The position numbers were made by a program, and so were the translations under genes. Shown piece by piece: positions 9,147 to 18,317 of a DNA stretch of 64,000 nucleotides. Positions within the stretch are counted from its first letter, which is position 1. The number at the start of each line of letters is the position of its first letter. The stretch is from Marinomonas profundimaris (lineage in GTDB: Bacteria > Pseudomonadota > Gammaproteobacteria > Pseudomonadales > Marinomonadaceae): the NCBI RefSeq assembly GCF_000508165.1, contig NZ_AYOZ01000003.1:62001-126000 (forward strand). The letters run 5' to 3'. The notes under the pieces were generated by a model. That model saw only the letters and a program-made list of their open reading frames with translations. It did no database searches and had not been told where the DNA came from.

Positions 9147-9615
9147 GGTGTTTCCTTATCCAGTAGCGAGTGACCTTTAGCATTTCTGCACGCTGAGCTG
9201 CGGTTAATTCAATATGCTGTTGGTATATTCCATCCACAAAGTCTGCACCAAGAGAGGAAAAACGATGTTTTTTTGGCATGCTTTGGTCAATTTTTTCAAG
9301 CAGGGCGGAGCTGGGTAGGGCCGCCGTTTCGTGCTGCCCTTCACTGATAAGGCAGCGTCGAATCATTTCGTGGCACTGTAAAATGCACGCTTTAGCATCA
9401 AGCTCATGGGATGCTGTCGTTAATGCAGACAGTGCTTCTCGACGGTAAATGCGTTTTTTATGTCGTCTGTAGAAAAAGGCCAAAGCCCCGATGGCTAACA
9501 TCAGGATGATGGCGAGCGCTAACCAAGTCCACCATGCTGGTGGCCACATTGGAATGGCTTGCGGTAATAGATACGCTTTGTTTGGTAAGTCAATTGTTGC
9601 CTGTGCAGGGGCCAT
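9139..9615 (-). CDS. DUF4381 domain-containing membrane protein
   Basis: A 158-aa protein with a short N-terminal segment, a transmembrane helix (about residues 28-50, WWTWLALAIILMLAIGALAF), a basic stretch YRRHKKRIYRRE and a helical cytosolic domain. This matches DUF4381 proteins, which almost always lie between a DUF58 gene and batA. The start codon overlaps the stop of the DUF58 gene (ATGA). Function is unknown; coupling to both neighbours suggests it is a structural part of the MoxR-Bat assembly. Confidence 0.87.
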   Translation of the reverse strand: MAPAQATIDLPNKAYLLPQAIPMWPPAWWTWLALAIILMLAIGALAFFYRRHKKRIYRREALSALTTASHELDAKACILQCHEMIRRCLISEGQHETAALPSSALLEKIDQSMPKKHRFSSLGADFVDGIYQQHIELTAAQRAEMLKVTRYWIRKHHA

Positions 9616-10526
9616 CAGTGAATTGCTCCTTGCGACAATAAATAGCGTGCTATTTTTTCCGGTGATTCAGTGATGTCGAACAGTTGATGTTGAATGCCAA
9701 AGCTGGCGAGCTTTTGTCGCAGTTGTGCGTTTTGGTCGAAAAAATCTTTTTTTACCTGTTGCATGCTGTGCTTACTGATGGTGATTTGTTTTAGGCCGAG
9801 GTGGTCGGCCATCTGGTAGTGACCTGCCGGTAAGTTGTAAGTGTTACTGTCGAATATTTGTATCCAATAAACCCTGTTGTGTTTCGCGAGCTGCATCAGT
9901 GCGCTTTCTTCACTTTTGTCCCACGTTTGCTTGTCGGTCAGAATGATCACGTCTTTGTTGTGTGTTTTGCTGGTGAGCAGCGTGTTCGACCAAATGCTTG
10001 CGTGGTTACTTTCGCTGTTTCGGTGTTGCAGCTGTGAGGCCGATTTTAGTTTGCTGAGCAGGTTGGAAAGCGTACCTGACTTGTTGCTAGCGTGCGTTTC
10101 GTCACCGTAAGCTAAGCGATAAGACAATGTATCGCCTTGTTGTTTTGAGCGCCATGCAATGATGCCTGCTAGCTGAGTAAAGCGCGTAGAAATAAACGTA
10201 TGGCGTGTGCCAAAATAGGCGCTGCTAGAAAGATCCAGCAGCATGAGTTGATGGTGGTCGTTTTCCTGAGCATAAAGGCGCGTGTGTGTTTGTCCTGTTC
10301 GAGCGGTCACGCGCCAATCGATGTGTCTTAAGTCATCGCTGGCTTGGTATGCACGCAATTCGAGCATTTCCATGCCGTGGCCTTTTTGCCGAGAGCGGCG
10401 CTCACCCGTATTTGATGCAAAGCGAGTGGCTTTTGGCGCGCGTCCTAAATGCTTAGCGTAATGCGCTAACAGAGCGAAATGGGCGTCATCCAACTCAGGG
10501 GAATCGGGAGATAATAATGGACTCAT
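9615..10526 (-). CDS. DUF58 domain-containing protein
   Basis: A 303-aa cytosolic DUF58 protein. The family signature RHIDWRVTARTG, followed by a VWA-like fold (QLMLLDLSSSAYFG), is clear. DUF58 proteins accompany MoxR ATPases and are thought to be VWA-related partners. The gene lies 50 bases after moxR and overlaps the DUF4381 gene downstream, so it is the second gene of the operon. No membrane segment is visible, unlike longer DUF58 proteins that carry two helices. Confidence 0.9.
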   Translation of the reverse strand: MSPLLSPDSPELDDAHFALLAHYAKHLGRAPKATRFASNTGERRSRQKGHGMEMLELRAYQASDDLRHIDWRVTARTGQTHTRLYAQENDHHQLMLLDLSSSAYFGTRHTFISTRFTQLAGIIAWRSKQQGDTLSYRLAYGDETHASNKSGTLSNLLSKLKSASQLQHRNSESNHASIWSNTLLTSKTHNKDVIILTDKQTWDKSEESALMQLAKHNRVYWIQIFDSNTYNLPAGHYQMADHLGLKQITISKHSMQQVKKDFFDQNAQLRQKLASFGIQHQLFDITESPEKIARYLLSQGAIH

Positions 10527-10575
10527 TGTACTAAGGTGCCTTGTATTGCTGTTCTTTGAATTAGCGGGCCTTGTT

Positions 10576-11544
10576 TTACAATGCCGGGACGTGGCTGATC
10601 AATCGCTTCAATAAATCGTCTACGGACAATCCTGCCGCTTGGGCTTCAAAGCTGGTGATGATTCGGTGTCGAAGCACAGGCAGCGCAATTTGACGTACAT
10701 CATCTGGCGTCACAAAGTCTCTTCCGTTCAATAGCGCGTTGGCTCGCGCGCAACGATCGAGAGCAAGCGTTCCGCGTGGGCTGGCGCCGAACTCAATGAG
10801 GTTTGTTCCTTTCCCCGCTTCGCCTAAATAAAGCTCAGGTTGTCGTGTCGCCATGACAAGTTGCACAATGTATTGTTCGACACTTTCGGACATGTATAAG
10901 GACAGTGCTTTTTGCTGAAGCGCAAGAATATCACTGGGCTTGCATACTGGCTGTGGTTTGCTTGCGGCAGTTTTGTGTAGATCTTGTTGTCTTACGAGTC
11001 TTAATACATCCAATTCACTTGCGGCACTTGGGTAGCCAAGCGTGATTTTCATCATAAAGCGATCAAGCTGAGCTTCGGGTAATGGGTAAGTGCCTTCTTG
11101 CTCTATCGGGTTTTGTGTCGCAATGACAAAGAATAAGTCTGATAACGGGTAGCTGTGATTTCCCACTGTGACTTGTCTTTCGCCCATGGCTTCCAATAAG
11201 GCGGATTGAACTTTGGCTGGCGCGCGGTTGATTTCGTCGGCCAGTACGATGTCGTTCATGATGGGGCCAGGAATAAAGCTGAATTGCCCCGTTTCTTGTT
11301 GGTAAATGTCGGAGCCTGTTACGTCCCCTGGCAATAAATCTGGGGTAAATTGAATGCGTTGAAAGCGGCTGTCGATGGCGCTGGCAAGAGCTTTGGCGGC
11401 AGTCGTCTTCGCGATGCCTGGCGGCCCTTCTAGCAATACATGGCCATTGGCGATTAAAGCGACAAGTAATTCTTGAGTTAAGTCTGGTTGGCCGACAACG
11501 GCGCGATTTAGGTGTTCTTTTAATTGTTCAATTACAGCTACCAT
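10576..11544 (-). CDS. MoxR family AAA+ ATPase
   Basis: A 322-aa AAA+ ATPase of the MoxR group, the first gene of the Bat operon. Walker A (GPPGIAKTT), Walker B (VLADEINRAP), sensor 1 (ATQNP) and the arginine-finger region (EAQLDRF) are intact. MoxR proteins act as chaperones that insert metal or assemble VWA proteins. I prefer the ATG at 11544 (MVAVIEQLKEHL), which is where MoxR proteins normally start; a GTG at 11631 would add 29 residues unlike the family. Confidence 0.93.
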   Translation of the reverse strand: MVAVIEQLKEHLNRAVVGQPDLTQELLVALIANGHVLLEGPPGIAKTTAAKALASAIDSRFQRIQFTPDLLPGDVTGSDIYQQETGQFSFIPGPIMNDIVLADEINRAPAKVQSALLEAMGERQVTVGNHSYPLSDLFFVIATQNPIEQEGTYPLPEAQLDRFMMKITLGYPSAASELDVLRLVRQQDLHKTAASKPQPVCKPSDILALQQKALSLYMSESVEQYIVQLVMATRQPELYLGEAGKGTNLIEFGASPRGTLALDRCARANALLNGRDFVTPDDVRQIALPVLRHRIITSFEAQAAGLSVDDLLKRLISHVPAL

Positions 11545-11673
11545 CGAACCTAGATTCCTTATACTTCTGTCAAATAAAGTGTCAACGCAATATAATAGTC
11601 CCCATCTTATCGGATTCAAATCTTTACGCACAGAGTGTTATCTGTAAGGGTAATGTAAGCACAGGAAAGAAAA

Positions 11674-11895
11674 ATGGCAAAAGTTGTATTAAATGTGGCC
11701 TTACCCGCGTTTAAATATGAAGCGATGTATGCAGGTTCGGCGAAAAACCTCGTCGCGAGCAGTCTAGATGGGCGTAAAGTTCAGTTGCCTTTATCTGCCT
11801 TTCAACGTTTTGTGACACGCCAAGGCATTTATGGCGTGTTTGAAGTAGAATTTGATGACACGAATAAACTGATTGGCGTCACTCAAATTAGATAG
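11674..11895 (+). CDS. DUF2835 family protein
   Basis: A 73-aa protein with the DUF2835 pattern (YEAMYAGSAKNLVA, then RKVQLPLSAFQRFVTRQGI and a final beta strand). The family is small, restricted mainly to gammaproteobacteria, and has no assigned function. A Shine-Dalgarno-like AGGAAAG precedes the ATG. It is divergent from moxR and lies 51 bases upstream of pyrD, so the two may be cotranscribed. Confidence 0.88.
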   Translation: MAKVVLNVALPAFKYEAMYAGSAKNLVASSLDGRKVQLPLSAFQRFVTRQGIYGVFEVEFDDTNKLIGVTQIR

Positions 11896-11946
11896 CACCG
11901 CTCAGATAAAGTATTCACCAGACCTTAAAGCCTAGGAGCCTTAACT

Positions 11947-12987
11947 ATGTACCAACTTGCTCGCTCGTTACTTTTCAAATTAGACCCAGAAGTGTCCCAT
12001 GAATTGTCTCTGGATCTTCTTGCGGCAGGCAGTCGATTAGGCTTGAATAAAATTCTGGGTGGATTGCCATCCTCGAAACCGGTTGATGTGATGGGATTGC
12101 GCTTCCCCAATGCCGTTGGTTTAGCGGCAGGGTTGGATAAAAATGCAGATGCATTTGAAGCCTTAGGCGCGTTAGGGTTCGGTTTTGTTGAAGTAGGGAC
12201 GGTGACGCCAAGAGGTCAAGCGGGTAATCCTAAGCCACGTCTGTTCCGTTTGCCTGAGCACGAAGCCATTATTAATCGTATGGGATTTAATAACAAAGGC
12301 GTCGATCACTTGGTTTCACGGATTAAGTCTCACCGCTATCCCGGTATATTGGGTGTGAACATTGGTAAGAATTTAACAACGTCAGTTGAAGATGCAGCGG
12401 CCGATTATTTGACGTGTTTGGAAACGGTTATTCCTTATGCCGATTATATTACGGCTAATATTAGCTCACCAAACACACCAGGTTTACGCAGTCTGCAATT
12501 TGGAGAGAGTTTGGCGCAACTTATTGCACCATTAGCAGAAGCGCGTGATCGGTATGAATCAGAGCATGGCAAGTACGTTCCGTTGGCCGTAAAAATTGCG
12601 CCAGATATGACGGATGACGAAATTAAAATGGTCGCTGATACACTGGTCGAACAAGGTGTGGATGGTATTATTGCCACCAATACAACCTTGTCTCGCGATG
12701 CGGTTGTGGGCCATCAATTTGAGAAAGAAGCGGGCGGGCTAAGTGGCGCGCCTGTTCGTGATGCATCGACGCATGTGGTTCGAGTATTGGCGGAACATTT
12801 GAATGACACGCTCCCAATTATTGGGGTGGGCGGTATTTCTAGTGGTGCGGATGCGGTTGAAAAATTGCAGGCTGGCGCAAGACTCGTACAAATTTATTCA
12901 GGCTTGATTTATCAAGGTCCAGAACTCATAAAAGAAGCGATAGCAAGTACAGATGCGTATTACCGAGAGCGTGATTTAGGCATTTAA
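11947..12987 (+). CDS. pyrD: Quinone-dependent dihydroorotate dehydrogenase (class 2)
   Basis: PyrD oxidises dihydroorotate to orotate, the fourth step of pyrimidine synthesis, passing electrons to quinones at the inner membrane. The 346-aa length and the N-terminal amphipathic helix ([15 protein letters not shown]) mark class 2. FMN and substrate motifs are present: [10 protein letters not shown], the catalytic-loop [11 protein letters not shown], and VGGISSG near the C-terminus. TAGGAG precedes the ATG. A terminator hairpin lies after the gene. Confidence 0.97.
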   Translation: MYQLARSLLFKLDPEVSHELSLDLLAAGSRLGLNKILGGLPSSKPVDVMGLRFPNAVGLAAGLDKNADAFEALGALGFGFVEVGTVTPRGQAGNPKPRLFRLPEHEAIINRMGFNNKGVDHLVSRIKSHRYPGILGVNIGKNLTTSVEDAAADYLTCLETVIPYADYITANISSPNTPGLRSLQFGESLAQLIAPLAEARDRYESEHGKYVPLAVKIAPDMTDDEIKMVADTLVEQGVDGIIATNTTLSRDAVVGHQFEKEAGGLSGAPVRDASTHVVRVLAEHLNDTLPIIGVGGISSGADAVEKLQAGARLVQIYSGLIYQGPELIKEAIASTDAYYRERDLGI

Positions 12988-13034
12988 TACAATTGAATTG
13001 AAAACAAGGTGCCTAGTATTAGGCGTCTTGTCAT

Positions 13035-13065
13035 GTAGGTGGGATGTAGTCTCACCTACTTTTTT
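13035..13065 (+). terminator. Terminator after pyrD
   Basis: GTAGGTG (13035-13041) pairs with CACCTAC (13053-13059), followed by six T residues. Confidence 0.75.
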
Positions 13066-13105
13066 ATACCGCACATTCCTTGAAATTTAAAAAAGTAATT
13101 TAAAA

Positions 13106-15274
13106 ATGAGCACGATATTACAGACAACAGATTCAGCAAGTCAGGTTTATTCATTAGAGATAACTTGTCCTCTTGGATTGGAAAATGTCTTAGAAAAAGA
13201 ACTGCATGGTGAAGGCCTGACGAACACCCGTTTTGGTGAAGGGCAAGTGAAGCTAACGACGGACTTAGAAGGCATGTACAAAGCGTGCCTTTGGTCACGC
13301 GTGGCGACCCGAGTCATGTTGCCGATTGCCAATTTCAAAATCGATTCCGCCGATGATTTATACGACGCGGTAAGAGCGATTAATTGGTCCGAGCACATGT
13401 CAGCAACCGATACGATAGCGATCGATTGTCACGGTACAAACCATCATATACGTAATACTCAGTTTGGTGCGGTACGAGCGAAAGACGCCATCGCAGATTA
13501 TTTTGTGGATTTATCTGGCGAGCGTCCTAGTGTTCAAAAAGAGCAGCCAGATGTACGTATTGCGTTACGCATTAAACGCGAAGTAGTGACTGTCAGTATC
13601 GATTTGTCTGGCGAAAGTATGCATCGTCGTGGTTATCGTCAACAAGGCAGCATGGCGCCATTGAAAGAAAACCTTGCGGCCGGTTTATTGTTACGAGCAG
13701 GTTGGGGAAGAGATTGCGGTTTGACGCAATTAATTGACCCTATGTGTGGCTCAGGAACGTTCTTAGTCGAAGCGGCGATGATGTCTTTGGACATTGCGCC
13801 GGGTTTAGGTCGTCAATACTGGGGGTTCAAAGGCTGGAAACAGCACGATCACCGTATGTGGCAACAGCTGATGGATTTTGCAAAAAACCGCAAAAAAGAT
13901 CCCGTTGAATTGGGCTTGCGCTTTCAAGGCACAGACCGAGATCAAAGAGCCATTGCGGCTTCCCGTGAAAGCATTAAGCGTGCTGGATTGGTAGGTGTGA
14001 TTGATGTGGCGATGACGCCGTTCCAAGAACATGAGTTTGACATTAACCAAGAACTGCCTGGGTTGGTGATTTGTAACCCACCTTATGGTGAACGTATCGG
14101 CGATGAAATGGCGCTGATCGCGTTATATCGCCAATTGGGCGAGTGGGTTGTCGGTCATGTTCGTGGTTGGCAGTTTATGATGTTGACCAGTAATGAGCAT
14201 TTGGCTCGTCAAATCCCCGTTCGACCAGAAAAAAGCACGCGCGTTATTAACGGTGGCATAGAATGTCGAGCTTACCTTTTTCCTCTATTAGAACGCAGCA
14301 TTAAAGAAGACGTTGTTGCGCAATCGGCTATGACGCCTGGCGCTCAAATGTTTGCCAACCGTCTTCAAAAAAATGCCAAGAAGATGAAAAAATGGGTCGA
14401 TAAGAACAAGATTCAGTGTTACCGCGTCTACGACGCTGATATGCCTGAATACGCGGTGGCCATCGACGTGTATCAAGATTGGGCGCATGTTCAAGAGTAT
14501 CAAGCGCCGAAAAGCGTTGACCCAGAAAAAGCCAAGCAGCGTTTGTTTGAAGTAATGTCGGCGATTCCAACGGCATTGAATATTTCTGAGTCGAATGTGA
14601 TCTTGAAGCAACGTCAAAGACAGTCAGGCAAAGAGCAATACGAGAAATTTGATCAGACGAAACACGAAATGATCGTCGAAGAATACGGCTGTGACTTTAT
14701 TGTGAATCTAAAAGACTACCTAGACACAGGTTTGTTTTTGGATCACCGACCAGTGCGTAAATTGATTCAAGACAAAGCCAATGGCAAACGATTCTTGAAC
14801 CTGTTTTGTTATACCGCAACGGCGACCATTCATGCTGGTCAAGGCGGAGCGAGAAATTCCTTAAGTGTCGATATGTCGAATACTTACACGGAATGGGCGC
14901 GTCGTAACATTGAACTGAACGAGTTTTCTGAACTTCATCATCAAGTGGAGCGCGCAGACTGTATTGAATGGTTGAAGCAAAGTCGTGATACGTTTGATTT
15001 GATCTTCATGGATCCACCGACCTTTTCTAACTCGAAAAAAATGGCCGATGTGCTGGATATCCAGCGCGATCATGGCGACCTAGTTCGTTTGGCGATGGCG
15101 AGATTGGCAAAAGGCGGCGAGTTGATCTTTTCGAATAACTATCGTCGTTTCATTCTGGACGTGGATCTTGAGCAAGAGTTTGACGTGAAAAACATCACGC
15201 AAGAAACCTTCGATCCAGACTTTGATCGTAATAGCAAAATTCACCAGTGCTATATTATTAAGCACAAATCTTAG
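13106..15274 (+). CDS. rlmL: Bifunctional 23S rRNA methyltransferase RlmKL (G2069-N7 / G2445-N2)
   Basis: A 722-aa fused rRNA methyltransferase acting on 23S rRNA during large-subunit assembly. The N-terminal THUMP region (about residues 15-165) is followed by the RlmL catalytic domain with DPMCGSGTFLVE for SAM binding and the N2-guanine motif NPPYG. The C-terminal RlmK domain carries LNLFCYTATATIHA and the motif DPPTFSNSK. Length and domain order match E. coli RlmKL (702 aa). It stands alone between pyrD and purU. Confidence 0.96.
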   Translation: MSTILQTTDSASQVYSLEITCPLGLENVLEKELHGEGLTNTRFGEGQVKLTTDLEGMYKACLWSRVATRVMLPIANFKIDSADDLYDAVRAINWSEHMSATDTIAIDCHGTNHHIRNTQFGAVRAKDAIADYFVDLSGERPSVQKEQPDVRIALRIKREVVTVSIDLSGESMHRRGYRQQGSMAPLKENLAAGLLLRAGWGRDCGLTQLIDPMCGSGTFLVEAAMMSLDIAPGLGRQYWGFKGWKQHDHRMWQQLMDFAKNRKKDPVELGLRFQGTDRDQRAIAASRESIKRAGLVGVIDVAMTPFQEHEFDINQELPGLVICNPPYGERIGDEMALIALYRQLGEWVVGHVRGWQFMMLTSNEHLARQIPVRPEKSTRVINGGIECRAYLFPLLERSIKEDVVAQSAMTPGAQMFANRLQKNAKKMKKWVDKNKIQCYRVYDADMPEYAVAIDVYQDWAHVQEYQAPKSVDPEKAKQRLFEVMSAIPTALNISESNVILKQRQRQSGKEQYEKFDQTKHEMIVEEYGCDFIVNLKDYLDTGLFLDHRPVRKLIQDKANGKRFLNLFCYTATATIHAGQGGARNSLSVDMSNTYTEWARRNIELNEFSELHHQVERADCIEWLKQSRDTFDLIFMDPPTFSNSKKMADVLDIQRDHGDLVRLAMARLAKGGELIFSNNYRRFILDVDLEQEFDVKNITQETFDPDFDRNSKIHQCYIIKHKS

Positions 15275-15315
15275 GCGTAAAGCGCGGATTAAGTTTTGTT
15301 TAAGTGACGTTTTTT

Positions 15316-15342
15316 GCGGGTTGAATTAACGATTCAACCCGC
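15316..15342 (+). terminator. Inverted repeat after rlmKL
   Basis: GCGGGTTGAAT and ATTCAACCCGC form a perfect 11-bp stem with a 5-base loop. The T run begins six bases later, so termination may be inefficient and purU may receive readthrough. Confidence 0.55.
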
Positions 15343-15370
15343 CGATTTTTAAAGGTTTATAAGTTTTACT

Positions 15371-16231
15371 ATGAGAACAAAGACATTTCGACTTGTTATT
15401 AGCTGCCCAGATCGAGTGGGTATTGTCGCAGCGGTTAGTCAATTTTTGAATGAACGCCAAGGCTCTATTATTGAAGCCAGCCACCATACAGACATTGAGC
15501 AAAAGTGGTTCTTCATGCGCCATGATATTGACGCGGAAAGCCTAAACATTGATGTTGCGGCCTTTCGTGAAGAGTTTGCGCCAATTGCTGAAGAATTTAA
15601 TATGCGTTGGTATGTTAATGACAGTGAAGATCGTCCTAAAGTAATACTGATGGCGACCAAAGAGTCTCATTGCCTTAATGACATTATGCATCGCTGGCAC
15701 ACAGGCGAATTGAACTGTGAAATTGTTGGAGTGATAGCGAACCATGAAGCACTTCGTTCCATGGTGGAATGGTATAAAATTCCATATCACTGCATCCCGG
15801 TTCCAAAAGAAAATAAAATGCCGGCCTTCCAAGAAATTGAAGCTTGCATTGATGATGCCAAAGCGGACACCATTGTATTGGCTCGATACATGCAAATTTT
15901 TCCTGAATACTTGTGTGAAAAATACCGTCATCGAGTCATTAACATTCACCACAGCTTCTTGCCTTCGTTTATTGGTGCTAAGCCTTATCATCAAGCGGCG
16001 GTTCGTGGCGTGAAATTGATTGGGGCAACCTGTCACTACGTGACAGCGGATTTAGACGCTGGACCGATCATTGAACAAGACGTGATTCGTGTACGTCACA
16101 GTCACGCAGCAGAAGACATGGTGCGCTTAGGAAAAGACATCGAAAAATTGGTGCTGTCTCGAGGTTTACGCTATCACTTAGAGGATCGAGTGCTTGTTCA
16201 CGGCAATAAAACCGTGGTGTTCGCCGAATAA
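15371..16231 (+). CDS. purU: Formyltetrahydrofolate deformylase
   Basis: PurU hydrolyses 10-formyl-THF to formate and THF, balancing one-carbon pools and supplying formate for PurT. The 286-aa protein has an N-terminal ACT domain (about residues 7-80; FRLVISCPDRVGIVAAVS) and a C-terminal formyltransferase-like domain. The latter carries the catalytic NIHHSFLPSFIGAKPYHQA and HYVTADLDAGPIIEQ. Length equals that of typical PurU. A strong terminator follows. Confidence 0.96.
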   Translation: MRTKTFRLVISCPDRVGIVAAVSQFLNERQGSIIEASHHTDIEQKWFFMRHDIDAESLNIDVAAFREEFAPIAEEFNMRWYVNDSEDRPKVILMATKESHCLNDIMHRWHTGELNCEIVGVIANHEALRSMVEWYKIPYHCIPVPKENKMPAFQEIEACIDDAKADTIVLARYMQIFPEYLCEKYRHRVINIHHSFLPSFIGAKPYHQAAVRGVKLIGATCHYVTADLDAGPIIEQDVIRVRHSHAAEDMVRLGKDIEKLVLSRGLRYHLEDRVLVHGNKTVVFAE

Positions 16232-16254
16232 AGCGGCCGTTACTCAGTTCTTTT

Positions 16255-16285
16255 AAAAAGGGAAGGCTTGCGCCTTCCCTTTTTT
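16255..16285 (+). terminator. Rho-independent terminator after purU
   Basis: AAAGGGAAGGC and GCCTTCCCTTT form an 11-bp stem with loop TTGC and a T run. Confidence 0.9.
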
Positions 16286-16420
16286 GTGTCTGTTAGGTTT
16301 TTTGTCGTTTCTTATCTTTTTGTAATCTTAGGCCTCTAAAATTTTTGTTATGAAAAAAAGTGACTATAGTTAAGCTAACAAAAGCGATCCAAAAAAAGAG
16401 ACGGCTAGGTGAGGTGGTTT

Positions 16421-16681
16421 ATGAAACTCAAGTTAACGCCAACTCAAAACTTATGTGTTGGTTATTTAGAATCTGGTTTTAAGTTGATTCAGCTAGGTGA
16501 GCAGTTTTATTTTATAAAAGGAGAGCGTCGTCAGAAGGTGTTGCCAAAAACCTTAGACGCGTTGGTTAATCGAGGTGCGCTTGCTCATACGGAACATGGG
16601 CGATATATGTTGAGTGATGAGTTTATCGAGCATCGTAAACGGATGCGCGAAATGGTTGAACCGAAACCTGTTCACCATTAA
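16421..16681 (+). CDS. Hypothetical protein, 86 aa
   Basis: I do not recognise this gene. The ATG at 16421 has GAGG at a good distance; the in-frame GTG at 16409 sits inside that ribosome site and is less likely. The product is small, basic and mixed alpha/beta. A middle part (RRQKVLPKTLDALVNRGAL) and following HTEHGRYMLSDEFIEH resemble the helix-plus-wing layout of winged-helix proteins, but this is only an impression. It is flanked by its own terminator and has no operon partner, which supports a real monocistronic gene. Confidence 0.65.
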   Translation: MKLKLTPTQNLCVGYLESGFKLIQLGEQFYFIKGERRQKVLPKTLDALVNRGALAHTEHGRYMLSDEFIEHRKRMREMVEPKPVHH

Positions 16682-16707
16682 TGATTGTGTTCTTGGTCTC
16701 ATTTGGG

Positions 16708-16747
16708 CCCCATGTCTTCTTTGCGGAAAATAATGGGGCTCTTTTTT
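16708..16747 (+). terminator. Terminator after the 86-aa gene
   Basis: GCCCCAT (16708) and ATGGGGC form a 7-bp stem with a long loop, followed by TCTTTTTT. Confidence 0.65.
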
Positions 16748-16912
16748 ATGTGCTGGCGTAATTATTCCCTCTTCTTTTGTCTTTTATCACCTTGCTCCAA
16801 GTCATATGCTAATTATTTCGTTTCTAGCTCTTTTTAATCACGATAATTGGCGCAGTGCGTTTGAGTTTATTGATAGTAATGCATACATTCTCAATTATGA
16901 GGATTATCACTA

Positions 16913-17059
16913 ATGACTATGCGTAATCCGCCACATCTAGGGGAATTTATCTATGACGTGTATTTGAAGCCCGCTGCTTTAAGTTGTCGTTACCCTGTTA
17001 AGCAGTTGGATGCCGCTTCATCTTTATTAAGCCAAATTTTTAAAGATCGACCTTCATAA
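16913..17059 (+). pseudogene. Truncated HigA-like antitoxin remnant
   Basis: A 48-codon frame, MTMRNPPHLGEFIYDVYL followed by KPAALSCR and later SLLSQIFKDRPS, resembles the first half of HigA-type antitoxins (NPPHPGEFI, then the helix-turn-helix and the conserved turn before ...NGR). It stops where the family would continue for another 45-55 residues. The expected ALGVS-type part of the helix-turn-helix is also altered. No HigB-like toxin frame precedes it. I read it as a decayed relic of a lost higBA module; the intact pair at 59037-59653 is a different copy. A short functional protein cannot be excluded. Confidence 0.6.
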
Positions 17060-17106
17060 AAAATCGGAGTCTGTAGTGCTTTTCTTTTCAGAAACTCACA
17101 GACTCC
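17057..17106 (-). terminator. Terminator of the DUF3549 gene
   Basis: GGAGTCTGT (17066-17074) and ACAGACTCC (17098-17106) form a 9-bp stem. Read on the minus strand it ends in a T run, so it terminates the DUF3549 gene. Confidence 0.75.
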
Positions 17107-17133
17107 AATTCTCCCAATTCTAACTCGTCCCAC

Positions 17134-18222
17134 TTACTGCACTGACTTTGGTGTCTGTGTGAATAAATAACTCACCGCTTGTGCTAGTTTTGGGCTGGCG
17201 TGTCCGCTGCGTAGTAATGCCCATAGTGGTTGTTTGGCTTCTGGGTGTTGGCTTAGTTCGGCGGCGATTTGTTTGAAGGCAATATAGCCGTCTTCGCGGT
17301 GAGCCAGCTTTTCCATGATAATACGCAGTAGCTGCGGGTTTTGTCCTAACCAATGAGGGCACTTGGCGGCGAGGGCGGCGATGACGTGAAGGTCGTCGTC
17401 TTTGCATTCGGACAAACTGCCGAGCAAGCCAAACAGCGGTAATAATAGCGTGTCGTTTAAATCTGCTCGGGATAGGGCACGTAGATAACTTGCTTGTATT
17501 AATGGATCTTGTTCGGTTTGTAGTTGCGTAATAAGCGTGTTTTGAAGTGCGGCTGAAAGGTGCTCGTGTTCAAGGGCATGACACAGCGCGCTGATAACGG
17601 GTTTTGCCGCGTGCTGAACGGCGTTATTGATGAGGTCTTCGTACTTTTCTTCATCAACGTTGACGGCGATTTCTGCGATGCCTTGTAAACCTACGCTTTG
17701 CCAGCTTTCATTTTGGTCTGATAGATCGGACGCAAGATAGTGAGCCGCGGCATGAAAGTATTCTGATGGTGCTTGGTTTAGGTCTTTGCCAAGCTTGGCG
17801 TGAAGGCTTGCCATGCGCTCTTGGTCTGGCTTAAAAACATAAGGGTTGTCTTCCAGTGCTTCTGATAGGCCAGCTTCTTCGCCTTTGTGCAGGATTTTAT
17901 CGACGATACTTTTAATGAAGTGATCTCGTGTTCCAAGATTCAAACAACCCGCTTCATCTAAAGGCAATTTTAGAAACCAAATAACACCTTGATCTGCCAC
18001 ATCTTCTTTTGTCGCATTTTTGCCTTTAAGTAGGCATGCTAACCACGCATGTTGACGAAATGGAAACGGGTAGGCTTGTTGCTTACGGTCGAATTGCACC
18101 GCCTGCTGTGGTGTTATTTTGGTGATGTTACGGCCTAAATCGTAATAGGTTACATCGCAACCGACCATGTCGAATAAGTCAGAAAGAGATTCAATATTGC
18201 TCATGATATAGTATTGGCTCAT
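17134..18222 (-). CDS. DUF3549 family protein
   Basis: A 362-aa protein fitting DUF3549, a family of unknown function in marine gammaproteobacteria. The N-terminus is typical: SLSDLFDMVGCDVTYYDLGR, then a segment QAYPFPFRQHAWLACLL. The rest is helical and repeat-like, with HEAT-like pieces such as QHAAKPVISALCHALEHEHL and VIAALAAKCPHWLGQNPQLL. No membrane segment or signal peptide is visible, so it is probably cytosolic. An ATG at 18204 is an alternative start; neither start has a clear ribosome site. It is divergent from the YqcC gene. Confidence 0.85.
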   Translation of the reverse strand: MSQYYIMSNIESLSDLFDMVGCDVTYYDLGRNITKITPQQAVQFDRKQQAYPFPFRQHAWLACLLKGKNATKEDVADQGVIWFLKLPLDEAGCLNLGTRDHFIKSIVDKILHKGEEAGLSEALEDNPYVFKPDQERMASLHAKLGKDLNQAPSEYFHAAAHYLASDLSDQNESWQSVGLQGIAEIAVNVDEEKYEDLINNAVQHAAKPVISALCHALEHEHLSAALQNTLITQLQTEQDPLIQASYLRALSRADLNDTLLLPLFGLLGSLSECKDDDLHVIAALAAKCPHWLGQNPQLLRIIMEKLAHREDGYIAFKQIAAELSQHPEAKQPLWALLRSGHASPKLAQAVSYLFTQTPKSVQ

Positions 18223-18317
18223 GTTGCCGATAAACGCGTTAATGTGCCGTTCTCGGTTTGCTTTTATGTGTGAGTTAAAGATGCGCTATCTTACCGTTTT
18301 TCGAAGGAGAAATCAGG

